A DNA stretch of 64,000 nucleotides from Polytrichum commune (lineage: Eukaryota; Streptophyta; Polytrichopsida; Polytrichales; Polytrichaceae), in the NCBI GenBank assembly GCA_950295325.1, contig OX485805.1:44726758-44790757 (forward strand). Reading direction: 5' to 3'. The notes under the pieces are model-generated. The model did no database searches and was not told where the DNA came from. It was given only the letters and a program-made list of their open reading frames with translations. Positions 1 through 10,660 of this stretch are shown here, piece by piece. How positions within the stretch are numbered: the stretch's first letter is position 1; every line of letters begins with the position of its first letter. The position numbers and the translations under genes are program-made.

Positions 1-10
1 TAGCGATAGG

Positions 11-123
11 AATTGGAGGGAATGACGTCTATGTACTTACGAATTTGGAGGGAATGCCTTGTACTTCCTCATGAGAAGTTGATGGCCATGCTCACGACCT
101 ATATAAAGGCCACCATTTGGAGG
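11..123 (+). repeat. Short direct repeats upstream of the DUF7869-type gene
   Basis: The block TTGGAGGG occurs at about 13-20, 45-52 and 115-122. The first two copies lie in a roughly 31-base repeat (about 11-40 and 42-70) sharing GGAGGGAATG and TGTACTT. They flank the TATA box, so they could be promoter elements or a repeat end cut by the window edge. Confidence 0.5.
100..107 (+). promoter_or_regulatory. TATA box
   Basis: TATATAAA lies 71 bases before an ATG at 178 that has a good plant start context (AACCATGG). The spacing fits transcription starting near 130. This is the only clear core promoter ahead of the long reading frame that follows. Confidence 0.5.
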
Positions 124-177
124 GTCATTTCTTTCTCCTCATTTGAGTCCACCCCCCTTCACCCTTGAGGAGCAACC

Positions 178-207
178 ATGGAGAGCGTGCCTCACATGAG
201 TGAAGAG
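178..207 (+). CDS. Proposed first coding exon of the DUF7869-type gene
   Basis: The ATG at 178 opens a frame that would be cut after GAG at 207 by a GTTGGT donor. The downstream frame has no in-frame ATG for more than 100 codons, so an upstream exon is needed. A TTCAG acceptor ending at 1053 is in the same phase (0), so 178-207 joins 1054 without a frame change. The resulting 846-base intron would hold five of the hairpin repeats. The donor is weak and other donors are possible, so this is inference. Confidence 0.35.
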
Positions 208-242
208 GTTGGTTTTATAACCCCAATGTGCATCCACTTTCC

Positions 243-1007
243 CACGGGTGCACCCGTGACAACACTCTGGCCGTACCCCTCCTGTACGGCCAGTCTGCCA
301 CGGGTGTTCACCCGTGGGAGACTCTGGTACCGGGTTTGGGGCCCCCACGGGTGTTCACCCGTGGGAGCTTATGGTTTTTATTTCGGTTATCCTAGCATAT
401 GTCAGAATAGAAGTTATCCATATGCTCATGTGTGTGACAAACTTCTAGTAGTAGATGTCAGCATGGTAGCCTCCCACGGGTGTTCACCCGTGGCAGTTCA
501 TGATTTGTATTTTAGTTCTCCCTACATATGTGTGGTTATAAGATAGGCATGTATCATGTGTGTGACATACTCAATAGTTGTATATGCAATTATGCTTATT
601 TGTAAATTTCCTGCTGAGTATGTGAAATATGTTGTCAATGGGTAATTGGTACATATTATTACGAGTTGGGAGTTTCGTGATGCATTATGATAAATGATGA
701 CGATGATATTCGTTAAACTGGAATGTTGACACTATCCTGAATGGCAACTATTTCGCTAGCACTTGGGCCAGCAGATGTGACACCTACATGCATAGTAATA
801 ATTGTACACAAGTAAGTGTTAGGGGTGATAGTTTTGGTGTTTGGGCTTTGTGGAAACTGGTAATAAGGGTCATTCTCCCAATGGGGATATGATAAGTAAC
901 ACATACTTCACTTGAGTTGTGTGAAGTGAGGTGTAAAGCTCACCCCTATATGAATGTAAATATTCTGTTGAGATGTCAATGTTGTCCCCCACGGGTGAAC
1001 ACCCGTG
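243..1007. repeat. Cluster of five CCACGGGTG hairpin repeats
   Basis: Perfect inverted repeats with arms (C)CACGGGTG and CACCCGTG(G) lie at 243-258 (16-base palindrome, no spacer), 298-317 (9-base arms, TT centre), 344-365 (10-base arms, TT), 474-493 (9-base arms, TT) and 990-1007 (8-base arms, AA). A separate hairpin, arms TGGCCGTAC and GTACGGCCA with a 7-base loop, is at 268-292. All fall in the proposed first intron. I saw no copies beyond 4.3 kb. Confidence 0.9.
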
Positions 1008-1023
1008 AGCTTCTGGTCAATGT

Positions 1024-4003
1024 GTGTTGACATACTTTGATATCGATGTTCAGATTCCACATTACATTGGACTGTCGAGGACGGACTTGAAGGGGAAGGC
1101 CGTTGTGCTCTTTGATGATGAGGGCCATGCTTTGTGTGATGGATTGATTTGCAACACAAATCCGTTGGATTGTGTTGACAATAGCATCCTAGGGGCTGAG
1201 GATGTTGGAGTTATTATCTTGAACCCAACTGACAATGTTATTTCGCAAGATTGGGAGAATACGCTGCACCGATGGCCACTTTCACTCACCAAATTTGAAG
1301 GACATACATTAGCGGAAATATTGTTGGTCCATCATAATGCGACCCGCGAAGTTCAAAGTCATCGGCGCTTGCTTGGAAAACGCCAATACAACACTGTGAG
1401 GATGTGTGCACCTCGGCCACCTGGGAAGAAAATTTGGGGAGCCACTGAGGAGCATGCGCGGATGTTATCAGCGGTGGATTGTTGTTCCGAGCATTGTTGC
1501 CAGGTATTCCCAAGGCCTTTGTTGATGAGTATTCGGGAACACTACTTCGCATTGCCATTCAATGCTCGGAAGCTCATAGCCCTGTCGGTGTTCCAATCGA
1601 TCCAGAAACATGAGCACAACGGACGTGAAATGGTGCAGTTGGAAGGGAGAACAATATGCACTCGAGCATGGATGAACATCTATATGATATCAAGGGCACA
1701 ATATAATAGGAACAAGGCTGAAAGCTTGATGGGGGTTAGATCTCGAGATCATGGAAATACAGGAACTAGAAAACCACGGGCGAATACAGTGCAAACACGA
1801 GCCACCCTTGGAGTATTGGTTGAGGGTAGGGCGGACGCCATGCCCCATATGACTCGGACTCTTCCAACTGGTGAGAAGATAGGGACGGAGATGCTCCCTG
1901 TGGGAACAACGTGGTGCAACCTATTGCAGGAAGTGAACAACTTGGACGGAGACCTAGGGTACACGCCTATCTCCACGTCCACCTTCAGCCGCCTACATCG
2001 ACAACATTTCAAGCAGTATGTTATAAAGAGCCCCGGCGACAACTTCTCGCGTTGTGGAACTTGTGCAGCATTCAAGGATTTGTTGCGAATACACACAAAG
2101 AACACAACTGGTCACTTGGCCATCTCGAATGCTAGCCTTCGTCATCTAACATTGCAGGAGGCTCATAGAAACAGTTACTATAAAGATAGGATTTTGTCAA
2201 AGTATGCTCCCAATGAGGTGCTTTGTATAATCCATGACAAAATGGATTATGGGAAAACGGCTCTTCCCGTCTTCGCGCACAAAAACAAACGTGTTGACAA
2301 ATACGAGCGATTCCCCATATCCATTGCGGGGATGATTGCACATGGTCACTCAGATGTGAATTATGCGCATTATGTCCTTGATATGTACCCATCCGATGCC
2401 AACTTCACTATCACCTCGATGATGAAGTTGCTTTGTCAACTTGAGGTACAACCTGTTTGCTCTAGTAGACACATTCCGATTTCGTCCATAGGTGATCCTT
2501 TACACGACGCATTGGTGGTTGGTGTAGAGAAGTGTTCAGGAGTACTTCCCTTGCCACCGCCCGCAAGTATTCCTCCTACAGGTTTGCCACCCCTCCTCCT
2601 TGTTCAAATGGACAATTGTGCGAAGGACAACAAAGCAAAATACAACATGTTGTTTTGGTCAGCTCTGACTGCAAAGGGAATTTTTCGGGAAGTCAGGGTG
2701 TCTTTCCTTATTGTTGGACATACGCATGAGGATGTGGATGCAATGTTTGGGAGGTTTGGACAAAGGCTGAAGATTGAGGATTGCCATACACTCCCAGACC
2801 TCATGGCATCGTTCATGGCTGCTGGGGAACCCACTATTGTCCCGTCCTTAATCCACGAGGTTGCAGATTTCAAGGAATGGGTGAAGGGATACTACAATGA
2901 GTATGGTCAAGATCGACTTATTGGGCATTCCAAGGCGCACCAATTCCGTTTTTATGTAGATCCTCAAGGAGTGCCATTGATGCAGTACAAAGTGTATTGT
3001 ACAGATCCAAGTTGGGTGCCTGATGGAGGAATTGCTCTTTGGAAGGTGGACCCTATCACAAAGAAGACCATGGTCCCAACAGGTTAGTGGGTCCCTTGTT
3101 TGTATTGCTTTGGAAGTGCACTAGAAAATACATGGTGTGAAGTATGTGGCCCACGGGTGATCACCCGTGGGCAGTTAGTCCGTGGTATTGCTCCGAGCTC
3201 ATTGTATGTTTGTTTTTGTAGGGTGCCCCCGTCCCGTTCCAAAAAGGGAGATGAAAGATTCCGTGAACATAAAGCTTGGGGTGCAAGGTTTTATTAAGTA
3301 TTGGAAGGATACGGCAGATCAAGATAGTTCGGGTCAATATATGGAGTCCATTGCACCAACAATTTTATATTGGGAGAATGTGCTTGCGGCTATGGATCAA
3401 CCTTTACTCCCAACTCCATCTGAACTTAGCGAGCCATTCTGGCCAACTACACGGTTCTCCATTGCACCAACCCTCCATGTGGATAATGTGCATCTACTTG
3501 AGGAAAACATCACTGATTATGCTTACGTGGGGCCAGCTAGTTCTCGACCTGTTGAGACCTTCCGTCCCGGCGCACATATCAGGATTGGCCATTATGTGTT
3601 ACTACGTCCTAGTGAGGATTGTCCTAATCCAGTGTGGATGGGACGAGTGATTTCTGAGCCGAATTTGGCACATATCGGTCCTAATCCTCGTTCCATTGAG
3701 ATTGTCTATTATGTACCGGTCCTTGGCCAAAGGAACAAGAAGACCTTAGACGAACGTTATGAGGAATGGGACACGGCAAAATCTTTTCGATGGACGAGGC
3801 TCAAGGACTATGCACCACAACATCAATCCCTAGATTGTGTTGTGGCATCATGGGCAAGACAAAGGAATGCGTCCGATGACAATGTTCTCATCCCAGCTCG
3901 GCAAATTCTTTTCGCAAAGGATAATTTAGATCGATGCACTAGAGGTGAGAAAATGACTGATGGAGATACTTTCGAGGATGGGGTACCAACAGAAGACCTC
4001 TAG
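1024..4003 (+). CDS. DUF7869-type, transposase-like protein (two visible exons)
   Basis: The exons are about 1054-3082 and 3222-4003, separated by a 139-base intron with GTTAGT at 3083 and TTTTTGTAG ending at 3221. It is phase 1 and removes a TAG that would otherwise follow ACAGGT. With the proposed exon at 178-207 the protein is about 946 residues. Visible parts, counted from codon 1 at 1024: a cysteine-rich block (CC, CC near 1480-1500), a CGTC motif near 2050, then HDKMD (D405, D408), QMDNCAKDNK (D530) and VGHTHEDVDAMFG (E569, D570, D572). This D, DN, HTHED order matches proteins I know as DUF7869, common in plants and often called transposase-like, and resembles an RNase H-fold DDE/D core. 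The last exon carries VLLRPSEDCPNPVWMGRV, resembling a small barrel or BAH-like segment. Frame 1024 itself begins with GTG, so the start lies upstream. No terminal repeats were found. An active or domesticated transposase is inference. Confidence 0.75.
3149..3172. repeat. 24-base perfect palindrome inside the intron
   Basis: This is the longest hairpin of the CCACGGGTG family: 12-base arms centred on an AT dinucleotide. It lies wholly within the 139-base intron (3083-3221). The intron RNA could fold into a strong stem between donor and acceptor. Confidence 0.9.
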
Positions 4004-4057
4004 ATTAAAGTTGCCTTGCTCATTCCTGGGTATCTACGGGTGGACTCTCATGGGTGG

Positions 4058-4081
4058 GCTAGATGGTTGACACCATCTAGC
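4058..4081. repeat. Stem-loop 55 bases after the stop codon
   Basis: Arms GCTAGATGGT and ACCATCTAGC form a perfect 10-base stem with loop TGAC. It lies in the probable 3' UTR of the DUF7869-type gene and is unrelated in sequence to the CCACGGGTG family. Confidence 0.7.
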
Positions 4082-4850
4082 ATGTTTGGAGCTCAATTTT
4101 AATTTTGTGAGCATTAATTAGAGAGCCGTAGACATTGACATTTGTCCCACGGATGTTCAAACTACCACTTTTAAAGGCATCTTTTTTTGTGAATTTTCAT
4201 GTGCATTGTCATATTAGCCAACATGTTTAATATGTGGGAGTCGTCCAATGTCGTCCAATGTTTAATAGTCCACGGGTGTTCACCCATGGAGTGTAGGCAC
4301 AATCCTTTTGTCTTCCTTGATGGGATCCTCCATATTACAATTGATTGTTTGCCCGGTTTCATTGGAACACTTGGTTTGTGGAGGCTAAAACCTCTACGGG
4401 TATTCTCTCGTACAAAAAAATCAATCATTGCGTTCCCATCACGTTCCCCACATTAAAATGAGCGGACCATTTGTCTCATTTTAGTTAATATCCCCATGGG
4501 AGTTAATGGCGAAAAACATGGACACTTAGTAGACTTGGTTTTTAATAGACTTAGTGGACTTGTCACATTCCATTGTGGTATACGTTTGGGATGTGCAACC
4601 CAAATTCATAAGAGCCTTACTTATGGGATGCGCACCCAAACTCTATAATGACATAAACCATTTATTTTTTAGAGTCGATTATTATTTTCCACATGGAACT
4701 CACGTTTTCATTTTAATTGAAATTCTCTATTTTTAGTAATAAGAATATGCTTTATGTGCGAATTTTTAAATCGTCATGTTCTTGATGTTCCCAATATTCC
4801 GTATGCCCACAATATTGGCATCCCAAACTATGGGCATATTTTATTTTGAG
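4082..4850. other. Gene-free stretch after the DUF7869-type gene
   Basis: It holds one more imperfect CCACGGGTG hairpin (4270-4289, arms differing at one base), and decayed versions near 4037-4057 and 4143. No protein is supported. Confidence 0.5.
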
Positions 4851-4852
4851 AC

Positions 4853-5073
4853 TTTCAAAAGTCTCCGATTAACGAATATAGTGTTAGTGGGGAGAGCACA
4901 TCAAAATCTCCAGAACCAAAGCGGAAGGGGGACATGTTCATGGAACGTTGCATAGGTGAGATTCGAGAGAATAGCAAGAATCTCATGGAAAGTTTGAAGG
5001 CCAATGATGACATAAAGATTGCCTTATTCATGAGCATACAACAAACCATACAGAAATTGGTAGACAAACTCTA
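4853..5073 (+). pseudogene. Possible last exon of the Harbinger partner (SANT/Myb-like) protein
   Basis: After a TTTTGAG that could be a splice acceptor, a frame reads about 70 codons to a TAG at 5071-5073. It is lysine- and glutamate-rich and ends in an amphipathic helix (FMERCIGEIRENSKN ... IQQTIQKLVDKL). It converges on a Harbinger-type transposase read from the minus strand. In that superfamily a second protein with a Myb/SANT-like domain accompanies the transposase, and its tail often looks like this. The DNA-binding part is not visible, so the assignment rests on position and composition only. Confidence 0.35.
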
Positions 5074-5100
5074 GGTAGCTATAGAGTGGGTGGTGGGTGA

Positions 5101-8022
5101 CTACTCGACGTCCACAAGAAACGTCTGTGTGACACACGCCTTTGTCTTTGCCATCCACAGACTTTTGGCAATGCCATTTCTTCTTGCATACAGCTCCTTG
5201 GATGTTTTGCCTCCTGTGCTCATTGAAATTTGAAATTCTCTTACAGCCTCTTGTTTGATGTATTCCAACGTTTTTCTAGAGTTTTTTTCAATGCTAGCCA
5301 AGCCATGCAAAGCATGGTTAGCCACTGCAAGTCACTATTGTGTTGATGCCCCCGGAAATTTCCCTAGAGTTAGGCCATTGTGCACCTCGTCTGATGCTTC
5401 CTGCATCCATTCAATTTTCCAAAAGTGTCCCCAAAAATGATGTAGATGTTGTGCAGAATCAAAGATGTACTAACCAATTCAAACACATTCTTCAGATGCA
5501 CGTCAATCATTTTCAACAGAATTCGCCGTCTGCCTTTTAACGTCCCGGATGCTTGCTCAATGCACATGCGTGTGGAGCTCTGTACAAAGTTCCATTGGTA
5601 TTCCTCTCGGGTCAATCCGTCTTTGTGTCCCCTAAACGGAGCTAGCATCCACAGGCGGCATGGATATGCAGCATCCCCAACCAAAGCATACGGCGCGAGC
5701 TATCCTGCCTCGCAGAATTGTCCGATCGCGGTTGTCAACCGTAAACTCCCACCTTTAGTGTCTTAGTCCAGGTGAGAGCCCATGGCTCACATCTACTTGT
5801 GTAACATCTCTCAACACCCACACGCACACTTCCAATTCCCAATGACGTAACTTGCAAGCACACAACTTTATTCAACTACTACCAAGTGAGTGTTTAGAAA
5901 CACCTATTGTTTTCATGATCATTGTCACCCACAATCCAACCCTAATATTCAACCTTCCAGGATGAATCACTAACTCACCTAAACCAGTCTTAGATGGCCT
6001 CCAGCCATCCACCTTACAAGGTGGACTCCACATGCCCACTTCCCTATCCCCACACTGATTCTACTTATTTTCTGCCAACCTAAGTATTCATGCTGTCGTT
6101 TCAATGCTTCTGAGCCAACACAAACAGTCCCTTAATGCTGGAAGGGATCCCTTGCGGGTCTGTGGCACCACCCGTCACTGCCCGTCAATTCCAGCAGCTC
6201 CCGCCGCCGTCCCAGTGGCCTCGGGCTTCCCCTGTTCCGGCAGAATGCTACTCTCGACACTGGATCCTTCATTCCCGGTCCCTCCTTCGCCAGGTTGCTG
6301 CCTTTTCGTGCTGCAGATCGTGATGAACCTAGTTTCTGGATCACTGATGCCCTGAAATCTCACCCTTGATGACTACCCAGGCTGCACCTTCAATCTGTGT
6401 CAACCATGAACCCAGATGCTTGCTCCTCGGCTAGGCACTCTGCACACCTGCTGAATCTTGCACAGAATTGCCAAATTGTGGCTCCGTGAATCTGAATCCA
6501 AGTTTTTCAAGCGTCTAGCCATTACATTTCACACCCTGAGAGTAGTGTCAACCCCTTTGGCAGCAACCAGCTAACTTGAATGATCCCTACCCCTCCCGAG
6601 TCGCTTGCGAATCAGGCTCTCCGAAATGAGCACTAATGCCAATAGTTGCAATCTCGACTTGGTTGTGCAACTCCGCACTGACCATCCTTCCAATTACCCA
6701 AATTCGCCCCAGGGCTTAGTGGCACTTTCAGTTTGTGAGCTATGGGTACTTCGAGAGCATGTATGCTCTCACCCTTACCTTGGACCAACAACATTGTGTC
6801 TGTTATCCGCCACATTACCCTATCTCGCTCGCCTCTGCCACCAACAAGCAGTCTTGCCGCAAACCCTCATCCGTCTCCTTCCTCATGGAACTACCCAGTG
6901 TTGTAGCACTAACCGCCTCCTTCCAGTCCCAGGCCCGGGAATCTCTAGGGCATGTGCCCCAGCCCTTAAATGAACACTACTTGGCCCCATTCCAACTTAC
7001 TAACCCTTAGCCACTCGCGGAATTAACCCACGGGCTAATTAGCCACTAACTAATAATTAATTCTTAAATTAATCCTTCTACACACTGAACACTAAGAACT
7101 AACACCCCAACTTCCTAATCAATCCAAAACAAAGAATAAAAATCTCTTTTATATTTTCTTTTGAAGATTCAATGCAATCACTAAATCCAAGTTTTGATGA
7201 TTTTTAGCATAAATAACACATGTGGGCACAGAATTGGGTTCACAGTGGTCATTCTCCACAGGTTGGCGTCGTGCATTGATCCCGCCCAACCTATGTCAAA
7301 ATCCCAAAACAAGCATTTGCTCGATACCATACCTTGCAACAGATTGAATGAATTTTTTTTCGGTTGTAATAATTAGCAGCATGCAGGCGAGGTGCAACGA
7401 TGGGTATGTGCGATCCATCGACCGCCCCAACCACGTATGGTATTTGATGCAGTTTTTAAAACTCACGAGAAAATTATTCCATGACGGATGTGGAGGGCCA
7501 TATGATGAATTTCTTCAAAATGATTGTTTTCATAACACTAATGAATTGAGAGACTGCCAGTTGATCCATTGAAAGGCCAATCCTATACAAATCTGCAATG
7601 GTTTGCATAGAATTACATGTGGCCAATCTTGAGATCGATACCGCCACCTTGACTTGAACTAGAATGACTGACCGCATGTTTGTATCTTGTTTCTGTAAGG
7701 AAGGCGCGAGAGTGGAACACAAATACTCAAATGTCGAGACGTCCATACACATGCGTCCTTTGAACTCCCTCGTATTGAACGAGCCGAGGAGGTTCCGATC
7801 GAAGAACCCGGGTTGTCGTAACCCTCTCTCATGGGCTCATAGACGTTGAGGCCGCCTAGCACGTACTCACCTGAATCCCTGCACCGCAACCGCCATGCAA
7901 CACAATTGTTGCCAATGCCATATAGAGATCACACCTTCATCTCTTGACAAACTATCCATTGTGCAGAACAGTGACAGCTGAAAGACAAGTAGAATCATGA
8001 GCCTCTGGACCTCGATGTCCAT
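5101..8022 (-). pseudogene. PIF/Harbinger-type transposase, degenerate (DDE_Tnp_4 family)
   Basis: Read from an ATG at 8022 the frame starts MDIEVQRLMILL, is stopped by TGA at 7867-7869, continues as YEPMREGYDNPG in another frame, and shifts again near 7805 (one T fewer than expected between DNPG and FFDRNLL). Then come FEYLCSTLAPSLQKQDTN and RLATCNSMQTIADLYRIGLS. The first catalytic Asp is in GAVDGSHIPI (codon 7417-7419). The second is in GWAGSMHDANLW (7268-7270), in another frame after an A-rich slip near 7350. The third catalytic residue, Glu, is in MCIEQASGTLKGR (5556-5558), after VGDAAYPCRLW. A TAG sits just before LAPYALVGDAAYP. These are hallmark motifs of HARBI1-like transposases, about 400 residues when intact. 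Several frameshifts and stops plus a 1.4 kb interruption show it is dead. Confidence 0.85.
5770..7190. mobile_element. Unidentified insertion (about 1.4 kb) splitting the Harbinger transposase
   Basis: This sequence separates the segment with the second catalytic Asp (ending near 7200) from the segment with the Glu (starting near 5760). Parts are clearly GC-richer than the surroundings (6100-6350). No coding frame is recognisable. I found no convincing terminal repeats or target duplication. An intron of the transposase is the main alternative. Confidence 0.4.
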
Positions 8023-9378
8023 CTTGATAGGGCGTGTGATTTCGCAGACAAGTTGCAAGCCTTCAAACAACAACAAAGATAAGTGAGCTGTAGAAGTGAG
8101 GGTTTGCAGAGGTGCCCTTGCCGGTCTGCCGAAGTCTACTGACCATCTGCTGCGAGGGCAGCTTCCCAGTAGTTGCTGGTCCCGGTGACCCACTGGTGGT
8201 CGTGTGGTGACTTACCGTGGAATTCGCTGAGCTGGCTCATAGTAGCCTACGCCCTGCCATAGCCTGCACTGGCAATCTTGTTGTTTTTCGTGTGACAGCC
8301 ACCTTAGTTGAATTGAATGCCGGACTAGAGCGGACCATATCATATTGGAATTGGACTTTAGAGAGGACCACACTGCAACAAGTGCCAATATTTGAACAAC
8401 AATTGGTTTTGAATTTCAATGTTTTGTGAAAATTACAACATGGCACATTTTGATTGCTTAGTCCCCCCCCCTAAAGGGAGAACTTGACATTATCAATGCA
8501 GTGATTGTGACCATGACTGTGATTGTGACATGATACATAACACTCACTTAACCTTGGTGTGACATGACTTTGTGTAATATCTAGGAATGTCACCTTTCAA
8601 TCATTTTTACTTCATAATTGTGTAGCTATTGAGAGTCCCATTGTGAGACGTTTAGGTCACTCAAGATCATGTGACCTTTGATGTCTGTAAAACTTTATAA
8701 TTTATTTCAATAATGGGCCCAACGTGTTTTACACTCGGGGGGGGTCATTGGTGAAAAATCGTAGAAACAACGTGCGATAAAGAAATAGGTCTAATATATT
8801 CATTGTAAATGAATTTTGCAACAAATGCGCATATAATATAGGGGGTTTTAAAATAATAAAACATGTTTACATGTAGAATATCATCACATATAATGGCCTC
8901 TTTTAAGTTTTATCTAGTCAATACATGTAAAATAATGTGGAAACAATTATTAGGGGCAGTGGGTCTAGGGTAGGGTTTGTGCTAGTGGATTAAAAGAGGT
9001 AATTTTTTGCTGAAAAAGCTTGGATGGATGACTTTGCAGGCTAGTTGGCTTGAACATTATTGAACCAACGTATCCAATGTGGACTTAATGTTCTTTACCT
9101 ACGTGTTGGGAGGGAAAATTCTAGCGCGTCGTTTGAATTGCAACTTTCTTTCCAATTTTCTTTGGCAATATAAGTAAAATAGGATATTTTTAAACGACTC
9201 CCCAAAAAAATTATAATTATTGATAGGGTGTTTTGATATACAAGCATTTACCTTTATTTTGAAAAATACCATACCTAATAATCTTTTCTGCAAGGTAAAT
9301 AACCCCCCGATAAATAACTCTTGAGCGCACATGTATGCAAAATATAAGAGGGAGTGAACCCCCCCCCCCCCCCCCGAG

Positions 9379-10245
9379 GTTTTACACTACTTTGTAAGAC
9401 ACACAAAAATGAAAAACCTAAGTACTAAATCTTTTATTTCACTGTGAGGTCTACTTCTAGAACTTTGTAACACACAATGCCTAATATATTAAAACATGTT
9501 TATTTCTTTGTCAGGAAATATGCAAGGCCACCATCATTCAAAGTAGAGAGCAGAATAACTCTTTGGGGTGCACACCGTGATGAGACCACACAATCCTAAG
9601 GGTAAGCATTCTAAAAATAATTCCATATCAACTAAACATACATAAATTTACAAGGTGCTCTCATAATCCAAGAGATCTTCCTAGTATTCAACCCATGGTA
9701 GAGGAATTTGTTGCCCTCCAATATCATCAAGTCAAAGATGTACATAACTTTGTTGTAGATGTATGCCTTTCCTTCTTCTTTTAAGGCCTTCTTCCAAACA
9801 ATGTGGGCATAGTGAACTTAGAGCCCTTGGGATATATTTTAAAGAACCTTCTTCTCGTCTTATCTAGTTATTGAAGGTAAGACCATTCAATTCAATCCAA
9901 ATGGACTATAAAGGTGATGTCTCTAAGATCCCAATTTAGAGTGCATATATGCTAAGCAATGAGAAGATTTCCTTTCCCAAAACACAATATTAATGTAAGT
10001 CAAGGGCTTTCTAGGACCATGTCTAAGTATGTCAGTAATTTTCATATGATGTCATAAGAGAATAAGAGCCGTTGAGATCAAGTGACTTTTACAATCAGTG
10101 AAAATCTTAGGATTGATCCGATAGTGGTCCAATGTGTATTATACTACATTTCAAGACACACAAATATAAGAAGGATCCAATTTTTCATTTCATCATAAGG
10201 TCTGCTTCTAGAGCTTTGCAAACCGAACGCCTAGTACATTGTGTA
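9379..10245 (+). repeat. Diverged direct repeats flanking about 650 bases
   Basis: About 9379-9490 and 10133-10245 align along their length: both carry AAGACACACAAA, a TTTATTTCA/TTCATTTCA block, AGGTCTRCTTCTAGARCTTTG and RCGCCTA-type ends. By eye about 70 percent identical. They could be old LTRs of a small element or a tandem duplication. Confidence 0.5.
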
Positions 10246-10564
10246 ATTCTTGTAAAACTATACTCATGAGGTCCTCTATCAAAACTAGATCCATTAGTGG
10301 TAGTACCCCTCTTCCATGCCAAAAGTATTTAAAGAGAAAAATAAGAATAAGAATATTGAATACAAAATAAAATAAAATAAAATCCTCATCACAAAAATTT
10401 GATTGAAGATTTTTCCCAACACTTGTCATAACCATATTATGTCCTTGTAACAAAGTCACTTTTGTATATGTGGGCACATTCACTTCCCATTCTATCAAGG
10501 AATACCACGTGGCTAACCTACTTGAAACATGATTTAAGTATAATTAGATTTATGCATCACATAT

Positions 10565-10660
10565 GATGAATTTTGAACAATTCCAACCATCAATATGACA
10601 CATATGTGTCATATGTGATGAATTTTGAACAATTCCAACCATCAATATGACACATACTAG
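10565..10660 (+). repeat. Tandem duplication (52-base period) containing a 22-base palindrome
   Basis: A 40-base segment starting GATGAATTTTGAACAATTCC at 10565 recurs identically at 10617. Between the copies, 10593-10614 is a perfect palindrome (half-site ATATGACACAT). Confidence 0.9.

Noticed and set aside
178-546. A 122-codon open frame starting at the good ATG
   Set aside because: Most of it is translated hairpin sequence (the repeated HGCSPV) and it runs through low-quality spacer. I keep only its first ten codons as a possible exon.
5802-7082. Possible LTR-like unit starting TGTAACA and ending CTACA
   Set aside because: Flanking five-base sequences do not match and there is no paired LTR.
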